Source: Candidatus Pacearchaeota archaeon
GTDB lineage: Archaea > Nanobdellota > Nanobdellia > Pacearchaeales > GW2011-AR1
Assembly: GCA_023142835.1 (NCBI GenBank)
Contig: JAGLIS010000010.1
Span: 1 to 34,002, forward strand
Direction of reading: 5' to 3'
Length of the DNA: 34,002 nucleotides
Shown: in pieces, positions 27,435-34,002 of the stretch
Layout: each line of letters opens with the position of its first letter
Position numbering within the stretch: the first letter of the stretch is position 1
Notes under the pieces: generated by a model
The model's database searches: none
Told to the model about the DNA's origin: nothing
What the model saw: the letters and a program-made list of their open reading frames with translations, nothing else
Program-made: the position numbers and the translations under genes

Positions 27435-27881
27435 ATGGTAAAAAAGAAGTCTATTAAGGATACGGGGTTAGTTCGAGATATTCCAGAGGGAATAAAGATT
27501 TTAGCAGTATTCTGTTTTATTGGAGCTCTTTTCTCTTTTATCGCAGGAGGGTTTTTATTCAGCTTCTCTGATAGTGTTTCTCAGAACGCAGATATTTTTA
27601 TTCAGCAAGGAATCGATATTCCAAGCTCAATGGAATTAATCTTTCTAGGTATTGCTTTGTTAGGTCTTGCAATTTTGCAGTACATCGTTGCTAGGGATAT
27701 CCTTAAATTAAAGAGTTGGGCACGAAATGTAGTCGTTGTTTTCTCAGTTTTTGGAATTATTACAGCTATAGCGAATTTAACAGAAAAATTCTTTGCTAGC
27801 GGAATATTCTCATTGCTCGTTAATCTGTTAATTATTTGGTATTTAACAATCAGAAAAGATACGAGAAAAGTATTCAAATAA
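27435..27881 (+). CDS. Small multi-TM membrane protein
   Basis: Hydrophobic helices ILAVFCFIGALFSFIAGGFLF, LIFLGIALLGLAILQYIVA, VVVVFSVFGIITAIANL, IFSLLVNLLIIWYLTI. Confidence 0.75.
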   Translation: MVKKKSIKDTGLVRDIPEGIKILAVFCFIGALFSFIAGGFLFSFSDSVSQNADIFIQQGIDIPSSMELIFLGIALLGLAILQYIVARDILKLKSWARNVVVVFSVFGIITAIANLTEKFFASGIFSLLVNLLIIWYLTIRKDTRKVFK

Positions 27882-27894
27882 TTTTTATTTTTAT

Positions 27895-29136
27895 CTAGCT
27901 GTTGGAGGCTTTCTCCGACATTTTTTCTTTTGAATTCCAGTTTTTATGTCCGAGAACCCAACCAAGTTTTATTAATGCAGTTTCAGATAGCATGTCTTCA
28001 AGAAAAATAATTCCCGTTTTTTTTAATTCTCTTCCAGAAGAATATACATTAGGATTTAATCTACCATAAATAGTTTGAGCTGTAGCACATACGGTTATTC
28101 CTTTTTGTATCGCTTTTTTTATTTTTGGAATCCAGTTTGTCGAGGAGAATTTTCCAGGAACTTGACCTAGTCCAGTAGTTTCGATGATCAATCCATTATA
28201 GCCTTGTTGTTCATAATATTCAATTATCGACGGGTCTTGCCCAGGATGAATCTTTATTAGTGTAACTTTGTCCTGAAATTTAGTATCGAGTTTTGGCTTG
28301 TTATTCGAACGCGCATTAAATGTTTTTAAAATTTTTAATTCTTGTGAAGTGATTTCTGCGATTGGAGTATCATTAACTATCTTGAAAGCATCTCTTCGTG
28401 AGGTATGCAACTTCCTAACTTTAGTTGCAGGCATTGCTACACAGATTTTATCGTCGGAATTTTTATGTCCAACTAAAGCTATTTCAGCTATATCTGATAT
28501 TGCATATCTTGCTGAGCAGATTAGATTAAGTGCGGCATCTGTTGAAGCCCGATCTATGGAACGCTGAGAGTAAGTTAGAGCGATTGGTTTATTCAAATTT
28601 TGAATAAAAAATGATAGGGCGGCTGCGGTATAATGTAATGTATCAGTCCCGTGAGTTATAATTATTCCGTCGACAGATTTATCATTAAGATAAGGTTCGC
28701 ATGTTTCGGCTAGTTTTTTCCAATCTGAAGGAGACATATCCTCGGAGAACTTCATAAAAGGGGTATCGATTTTTGTAACATTACATACATTCTTTATTTC
28801 AGGAGCGATGTTTAAAATATCTTCAGCGTCGGTAGGAATTACTCCTCCGGATTTATAGTCGAGTCTTGATGAAATTGTCCCCCCAGTAATTATAACCACA
28901 ACATTTCTTAACTTAGGATTTTTTTCCAGGACAACTTCTTTTTTATCTTTTGGTTTAGCTTTCTCTAAAACTTTAGCATTAAGGATTTCTCCCTCCCGAA
29001 TCCCGATATTATAACCTGATTCTAGTTTCAGCAGAATAACTTCCGAATCGTGCGACTCAAGAGCGTAGCCTTTCCACAACTTGCTTTTCGTTTGCAATGC
29101 TACTTTATCTCCTGGAGAAAATGTTTTTGTTTTCAT
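27895..29136 (-). CDS. gatD: Glu-tRNA(Gln) amidotransferase subunit D (asparaginase-like)
   Basis: N-terminal small barrel (FSPGDKVALQTKSKLWKGYAL) plus IITGGTISSRLDYKSGGVIPT and GIIITHGTDTLHYTAAALSFF. Confidence 0.95.
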   Translation of the reverse strand: MKTKTFSPGDKVALQTKSKLWKGYALESHDSEVILLKLESGYNIGIREGEILNAKVLEKAKPKDKKEVVLEKNPKLRNVVVIITGGTISSRLDYKSGGVIPTDAEDILNIAPEIKNVCNVTKIDTPFMKFSEDMSPSDWKKLAETCEPYLNDKSVDGIIITHGTDTLHYTAAALSFFIQNLNKPIALTYSQRSIDRASTDAALNLICSARYAISDIAEIALVGHKNSDDKICVAMPATKVRKLHTSRRDAFKIVNDTPIAEITSQELKILKTFNARSNNKPKLDTKFQDKVTLIKIHPGQDPSIIEYYEQQGYNGLIIETTGLGQVPGKFSSTNWIPKIKKAIQKGITVCATAQTIYGRLNPNVYSSGRELKKTGIIFLEDMLSETALIKLGWVLGHKNWNSKEKMSEKASNS

Positions 29137-29341
29137 GTTGTATTATTTTGTCCTTCCAATCTTTTAGTGTTAATCTGCGCATATCCTTGTCATGGAGCAG
29201 TTCCCCAGAAATTAATTTTAACAACAAATAAGGAGCTCCACATTGTTCGCATCTCGTTGAGCCTCCAAAGTTGCAACTGCCTTTTTCTTCCCAGAGGTTT
29301 AAACAGAATTTCAGTTCTTCAAGTAGGGTCTCTTTATTCAT
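29105..29341 (-). CDS. Small CxxC-containing protein
   Basis: 78 aa with CNFGGSTRCEQCGAPYLLLKLISGE; 3' end overlaps the gatD 5' end. Confidence 0.6.
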   Translation of the reverse strand: MNKETLLEELKFCLNLWEEKGSCNFGGSTRCEQCGAPYLLLKLISGELLHDKDMRRLTLKDWKDKIIQHENKNIFSRR

Positions 29342-29354
29342 AATTTAATCAACA

Positions 29355-29378
29355 TTGAAAGATATAAAAATGTTTGGA
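29355..29378 (+). repeat. 24-bp direct repeat, copy 1
   Basis: TTGAAAGATATAAAAATGTTTGGA, identical at 30080-30103. Confidence 0.9.
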
Positions 29379-29466
29379 ATCAAATTCCTATTAATCTCTC
29401 ATAGCCTGAAACAATTTGGATTTCAACTACAAAATATTTTTAAAGAAATAGATACTATTCTATAAC

Positions 29467-30057
29467 ATGATAAAAGCTATTGTTTTTGATTTTGATGGAG
29501 TCCTCTTGGACACATATGAGAATCATTATCAGACTTATGCAAAAAAATATCAAGATCTTGATAGGGAGACTCATAAACGATTATTTGAAGGAAATATTCA
29601 TGAAATGAGATCTAAACTTGTAGTTAAAGATGAAGCCCTTGATTATCCCAGCATATTAAGAAAGCATCTCCTTGGGCAAGGGATTGAGGACAATATCCCA
29701 TTAACATTAAATAAACTCCAAAAGAAGTTTCCCTTATTTATTATTACATCACATAGAGAATCGATTTTAAAAAAATTTTTTGAAAAACAAAACTTGTCTG
29801 ATTTATTTGATGATATACTTGGATTTGAAACACACAAAAAGAAGGAAGTCAAATTTCAATATCTCTTTGAAAAATATAACCTCAACAAAGATAATATTTT
29901 GTTTGTTACAGATACGTTAGGAGATATATTGGCAGCAAATAAACTTGGAATAAAAACAATAGCTGTAGATTTCGGGTTTCATGAAAGATGGAGACTTGAA
30001 AAAGGAAAGCCTTTAAAAATTATTTCTCAGTTCGAAGAAATTTTATCCTTAGTATAA
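29467..30057 (+). CDS. HAD superfamily hydrolase
   Basis: AIVFDFDGVLLDTYENH; LFIITSHRES; ILFVTDTLGDILAANKLGIKTIAV. Confidence 0.92.
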   Translation: MIKAIVFDFDGVLLDTYENHYQTYAKKYQDLDRETHKRLFEGNIHEMRSKLVVKDEALDYPSILRKHLLGQGIEDNIPLTLNKLQKKFPLFIITSHRESILKKFFEKQNLSDLFDDILGFETHKKKEVKFQYLFEKYNLNKDNILFVTDTLGDILAANKLGIKTIAVDFGFHERWRLEKGKPLKIISQFEEILSLV

Positions 30058-30079
30058 TATAATTTAGTTCTAACCCTTT

Positions 30080-30103
30080 TTGAAAGATATAAAAATGTTT
30101 GGA
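30080..30103 (+). repeat. 24-bp direct repeat, copy 2
   Basis: TTGAAAGATATAAAAATGTTTGGA, identical to 29355-29378. Confidence 0.9.
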
Positions 30104-30155
30104 GTTGGCAAACATTTAAATACTAATGGTTACCATAAATATACTATTAGTAACC

Positions 30156-30332
30156 ATGGTAAATAAAAAAAGAAAAGATACAGCAATTAAGGTAAGTAGA
30201 TGGTTAGACGATGCCGTCAAGGGTTATATTTCTAATAGGAAAATTAGTGTGGAGTTTCCGTCGAAGCGAAATTTTGTCGACAAAGCTGTAATGCAATTCC
30301 TGGAGGAAAAAGGGGTAAAATTAAATGAATAA
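30156..30332 (+). CDS. Small RHH-like DNA-binding protein (tentative)
   Basis: MVNKKRKDTAIKVSRWLDDAVKGYISNRKISVEFPSKRNFVDKAVMQFLEEKGVKLNE; start reset to ATG 30156. Confidence 0.55.
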   Translation: MVNKKRKDTAIKVSRWLDDAVKGYISNRKISVEFPSKRNFVDKAVMQFLEEKGVKLNE

Positions 30333-30456
30333 TAAATTTAAGGAAAAGTTAGAACTAGCTAGAGAAATGTTCAACACTCTAGAAAGCAAAGGAATTGGAC
30401 AAGCCTCAGAAATTGCGAAACGAACCTTTTATATCCAAGATAGATTATCAAATTGA
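30325..30456 (+). CDS. 43-aa hypothetical protein overlapping the RHH-like gene; absent from the ORF track
   Basis: MNNKFKEKLELAREMFNTLESKGIGQASEIAKRTFYIQDRLSN*; ATGAATAA overlap with the upstream stop. Confidence 0.55.
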   Translation: MNNKFKEKLELAREMFNTLESKGIGQASEIAKRTFYIQDRLSN

Positions 30457-30498
30457 ATGCTTAGCAAAGCATAAAAAGGTTAGAGGTTTTAATCAGTT

Positions 30499-31890
30499 AT
30501 GGAAAAGGCGTTCCCAATTAAGATTGGTCTGGAGATTCATGGGTATTTAGATACTTGTGAGAAATTATTCTGTATGTGCAAAACTGATTTCTTAGATGCT
30601 AAACCAAATTCTTTAGTGTGTCCAATTTGTACAGGACAACCAGGCTCAAAACCAATGGCACCGAATTCAGATGCTATAAAAAAAATGATTCAGATTGCAT
30701 TGGTCTTCGGTTCAAAAATTAATTATTCAAATATTATTTGGCAAAGGAAACATTATAATTGGGCGGATTTACCAAAAGGTTATCAGACGACGATTTCTGG
30801 AATGCACGCGACGACAAATGCAACGAGTGGAAAATTTAAAGGAATTAATTTGACAGAATTGCATCTTGAGGAAGACCCCGCTCAATGGAACCCTGATTCA
30901 GGAAAAATAAATTATAATCGTAGCGGATTGCCGTTGATTGAGATAGTTACAGAACCAGAATTCAGCGACGCCGAACAAGTCATCGAATGGCTAAAGAGTT
31001 TGCTTTTATCATTAAGTTATATTAAAGCGGTTCGGAAGAATGCGGGAATTAAAGTTGATGTGAATGTTTCGACTTATGGCGAGAGAGTCGAGATGAAGAA
31101 TTTGAATTCGTTGGAGAAGATTCGGAAGGCGATAGGGTACGAAATTCTTAGACAAGTTGAAAATCATGATAAGGGAATTGTTCAGACGAGAGATACCTTG
31201 GCGTTCGACGAAAAATCAGGAAAGACAATTAAGATGCGATCAAAGGAAGGAGCTGCAGATTATAGATTCATACCTGATCCAGATTTATCTATGATAAAAA
31301 TAGATAAGAAAATTGTTAATAAAATCAAATCGGGTTTACCTGAAATGCCCGAAGTAAAACTGTCGAGGCTGTTAAAGAAGTATAAGGTTGGTGAAAAGGA
31401 CGCGAAGATTTTGACGAAGAATTTGGAACTGGTAGAATTTTTTGAAGAACTTGTGAATCATTGTATAGATACTGTTAAGAATATGAGCTGGGTAACTATC
31501 GAGTTGTTGAGGGTTTTGAATTACAATAAGAAAACTCTCGAGGACGATGATGTAGAAATTTTACCATCGCATTTGGCTGAACTGATTAAGATGGTTGAGT
31601 CGGGGAAGATTACAGTTTTGAAAGGGAAGCAGATTATGAATGATTTTGTTCCGAAGTCGTTTTCGTTGGCTGAGCATAAGGGGGAGATTTCTAATATTGA
31701 TGATTCGGCGATTGAGAATTTATGTAAACAAGTTATCTCGGAAAATGTTCATGTTGTTGATGAATATAAATCTGGGAAGGTAGCTAGTTTGAATTTTTTA
31801 ATTGGGCAAGTTATGAGGTTGTCGGAGAGGAGAGCCGACTACAAGGAAACAACAAAGATTTTGAAAAAGATATTGGGAGGCTCGGAGTAA
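30499..31890 (+). CDS. gatB: Asp-tRNA(Asn)/Glu-tRNA(Gln) amidotransferase subunit B
   Basis: IKIGLEIHGYLDTCEKLFCMCKT; VCPICTGQPGSKP; KHYNWADLPKGYQTTI; RKNAGIKVDVNVS; YRFIPDPDL. Confidence 0.95.
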   Translation: MEKAFPIKIGLEIHGYLDTCEKLFCMCKTDFLDAKPNSLVCPICTGQPGSKPMAPNSDAIKKMIQIALVFGSKINYSNIIWQRKHYNWADLPKGYQTTISGMHATTNATSGKFKGINLTELHLEEDPAQWNPDSGKINYNRSGLPLIEIVTEPEFSDAEQVIEWLKSLLLSLSYIKAVRKNAGIKVDVNVSTYGERVEMKNLNSLEKIRKAIGYEILRQVENHDKGIVQTRDTLAFDEKSGKTIKMRSKEGAADYRFIPDPDLSMIKIDKKIVNKIKSGLPEMPEVKLSRLLKKYKVGEKDAKILTKNLELVEFFEELVNHCIDTVKNMSWVTIELLRVLNYNKKTLEDDDVEILPSHLAELIKMVESGKITVLKGKQIMNDFVPKSFSLAEHKGEISNIDDSAIENLCKQVISENVHVVDEYKSGKVASLNFLIGQVMRLSERRADYKETTKILKKILGGSE

Positions 31891-31958
31891 TGGAGTGGTG
31901 GGTGGATTTTAAGATTGCTGGGGAGACTTTGAAGAAAATTATTGGGGATTGGGAGTAA
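31890..31958 (+). CDS. 22-aa micro-ORF coupled to gatB by TAATG overlaps at both ends
   Basis: MEWWVDFKIAGETLKKIIGDWE*. Confidence 0.35.
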   Translation: MEWWVDFKIAGETLKKIIGDWE

Positions 31959-32470
31959 TGGGATTTTGGGAGGAGACAGTAAAAGAATTAAAAAAAACAT
32001 GGACACTTTTTCTTTTCTTTGGTATTTTCTTTTTGATTGCTAGTGCGTTTATTAATGCAGGAGTAGATATTTGGATGAATAATAATGCTCAAGGAGATCC
32101 TTGCAGGGTAGATTTCCCAGTAGACGAATTTACATTTACTGGACTAAATGAGCATTTTCGTATAAAATATCTTTTGATTAATTTGAGAGATAAGGATTTG
32201 CAAATTGAGGGTATTGACGCTTATTGTTATTGGAATACTGAAGATGAACTTAAAGAGATTGAGGAAATAAAGAAATCTGTTACAAGCCCTCCTTCAATAG
32301 AACAGATTTCTGTACCTCGAGAGTTGTATAAAATTAATGCTTCTAGTTCGGAGTCCCGAGATTCCAATTGCAAATCTCCTGAAGAGGAAGGATTGTACAA
32401 GATTAGAATAATTGCTAGGACAACCGAAGGAAGCTGTGAGGGAATTATTCTGATGGAGGTAGAGGAATAA
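31958..32470 (+). CDS. Single-TM protein of unknown function
   Basis: MGFWEETVKELKKTWTLFLFFGIFFLIASAFINAGVDIW; start reset to ATG 31958 (track uses TTG 31949). Confidence 0.65.
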   Translation: MGFWEETVKELKKTWTLFLFFGIFFLIASAFINAGVDIWMNNNAQGDPCRVDFPVDEFTFTGLNEHFRIKYLLINLRDKDLQIEGIDAYCYWNTEDELKEIEEIKKSVTSPPSIEQISVPRELYKINASSSESRDSNCKSPEEEGLYKIRIIARTTEGSCEGIILMEVEE

Positions 32471-32535
32471 TGAAAGATTTAGTAAGGAGGTAGTCAACGA
32501 AGAGAGATGATAATTTTGGAACACAGATTGCGATT

Positions 32536-32631
32536 ATGATTTTTTTGTGTCTTGGTTTTTTAGGTTTTTTTAAATATGGTTTTAAATCTGGCAATCCCAT
32601 GTTGGATGTTTTCCATTGGACTAAAGAATAA
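32536..32631 (+). CDS. Possible 31-aa hydrophobic peptide
   Basis: MIFLCLGFLGFFKYGFKSGNPMLDVFHWTKE*. Confidence 0.3.
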   Translation: MIFLCLGFLGFFKYGFKSGNPMLDVFHWTKE

Positions 32632-32697
32632 TAATGAATGTTTTGCCGAGAATCAGAGTGCAATAATTCTTATAAAGCTGTATTGGGTTGTGTCAAG

Positions 32698-33618
32698 ATG
32701 GAAATTAAATCAGAAAAAGATTTGCAAGAATTGATTAATAATAAGATTGAGGAAAGTACAACTTTGGAATATAAGTCTATGGATTCTTTAACTAACAATG
32801 CAGAGATAGCCAAAGATATTTCTGCTATGGCTAATTCGGAGGGAGGTCTAATAATTTATGGGATTAAGGAAGATGCTGAGAAATATCCAGAAGAAATAGA
32901 ATGGTCTTCTGATAAGGGGTTGAAAGACAAGATAGACCAAGTTCTATCCTCTAAAATTACTAGGAAAATTGAAGGGTGTAATATTAAGGAAGTCCAATCT
33001 GATAGAGATAATAAGAAATTTGTTATAGTTGTTAATGTCCCAAGGAGTGATATTGCACCTCATCAGTCAAATAAATCTGTAGAAGTTAAGAAATATTATC
33101 GTAGGAGCAATTCTAGAATAAGAGAGATGGAACATGGTGAAGTAGAAGATTTATTTTTTGCGAGAAAGAGACCAAAGTTAGAGATTGAATTAAGAAGAAC
33201 ACCTACTAAAATTCCTGCTTATGAAATTATAATTCATAATAAAGGAAAAGTTTTAGCAGAGAAAATCTCCATAAAGTTTTTGATTCCCTCAGTGCTTAAA
33301 ATAATTGACGATGCTTGGTCGAAAATAAAAGATGGATACACTCATAAGGGGTATGGCTATTCAGAATATCAATATACTGGAAATGAATATGTTTATCCAG
33401 AATTGCCGACATGTATTGGAAAGATTTTTCATTCAAAAGAAGAATGTGTGGTATCATTAGATATAGGATTTTTGATTGTGTGTGAGGATATGGAGATTAA
33501 AAGAGGGAAAATAATAATGGGGGATAGAAAGCCGACGGAAATAATATATTTAGAAAAAGGGGTTCCATTGCCCGATTGGGAATTTAAGGATGGATTTTAT
33601 AGCATATATCATCAATAG
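32698..33618 (+). CDS. Schlafen AlbA_2-type putative DNA-binding protein
   Basis: Start reset to ATG 32698; ESTTLEYKSMDSLTNNAEIAKDISAMANSEGGLIIYGIKED; YYRRSNSRIREM. Confidence 0.85.
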   Translation: MEIKSEKDLQELINNKIEESTTLEYKSMDSLTNNAEIAKDISAMANSEGGLIIYGIKEDAEKYPEEIEWSSDKGLKDKIDQVLSSKITRKIEGCNIKEVQSDRDNKKFVIVVNVPRSDIAPHQSNKSVEVKKYYRRSNSRIREMEHGEVEDLFFARKRPKLEIELRRTPTKIPAYEIIIHNKGKVLAEKISIKFLIPSVLKIIDDAWSKIKDGYTHKGYGYSEYQYTGNEYVYPELPTCIGKIFHSKEECVVSLDIGFLIVCEDMEIKRGKIIMGDRKPTEIIYLEKGVPLPDWEFKDGFYSIYHQ

Positions 33619-33818
33619 TTATTAATTAAGTTGCTCAAGTCACATAAGATACTTTTAGGGTTACAGTGAACAATGGCGGACGGTACGACTACTTCTTCAA
33701 ACCCTTCCAAATTATCGGTAACGAGAAAATTATTATTAAGATGACGTAAGCATACCATTGGATGCTCATTGCGTCGTTTAGAAATCTTGGCCATATTGTT
33801 AGAAGAAGGATAGTACAT
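33612..33818 (-). CDS. Hypothetical short ORF, possibly a gene remnant
   Basis: 68 aa ending LNNNFLVTDNLEGFEEVVVPSAIVHCNPKSILCDLSNLINNY; upstream in-frame stop nearby. Confidence 0.35.
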   Translation of the reverse strand: MYYPSSNNMAKISKRRNEHPMVCLRHLNNNFLVTDNLEGFEEVVVPSAIVHCNPKSILCDLSNLINNY

Positions 33819-33876
33819 AACATTGTAGTTATTATCTTAGAATCTAATTCATACCATTTCGGCGTCCAAACAAAAA

Positions 33877-34002
33877 CTAATACCCAAACTTCCTCTCGTA
33901 TTCCTTATGATCTATCCAATCCAAAATAATCGTTATAATTACTGCCGTTCCTCCCCGTATAGAATAAATGAGTCTCCATGCTCCAGGTAAATTATATTTC
34001 CA
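33877..34002 (-). CDS. C-terminal part of a RelE/ParE-like toxin family protein, truncated by the window edge
   Basis: WKYNLPGAWRLIYSIRGGTAVIITIILDWIDHKEYERKFGY*. Confidence 0.6.
   Translation of the reverse strand, partial: WKYNLPGAWRLIYSIRGGTAVIITIILDWIDHKEYERKFGY

Noticed and set aside
27602-27877. Minus-strand ORF opposite the membrane protein gene (also 29643, 32294, 32445, 14408, 9063)
   Set aside because: Antisense shadows without independent support.

Overview
AT-rich archaeal window (DPANN-like gene content; lineage is inferred) dominated by housekeeping genes: TrmB-like regulator, presenilin-like protease, XTP/dITP pyrophosphatase, KH/beta-CASP nuclease (aCPSF1), proteasome beta, aIF2-beta, DUF424, aIF1A, Pno1-like KH protein, tRNA-Asn(GTT), FtsZ, DHH phosphoesterase, AspRS, and gatA, gatB, gatC, gatD and gatE. 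Main accessory feature: a 4.4-kb segment (5388-9765) that looks like one intact transposon. It has 24-bp terminal inverted repeats (20/24 identical) and a 9-bp flanking direct repeat TTGGTGGGG. It carries a SWIM-finger DDE transposase plus an EcoRI-type adenine methyltransferase and a DUF262-HNH protein, i.e. a possible mobile modification/restriction cassette. Other notable signals: the bacterial-type AspRS and GatE both appear to lack the internal GAD insertion domain; several intergenic regions contain clusters of small hairpins, including a perfect 19-bp stem; a HAD gene is flanked by perfect 24-bp direct repeats; an orphan gene is flanked by 13-bp inverted repeats; and several short ORFs are missing from the supplied track. 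All calls come from reading the sequence and recalling protein families; no searches were run.
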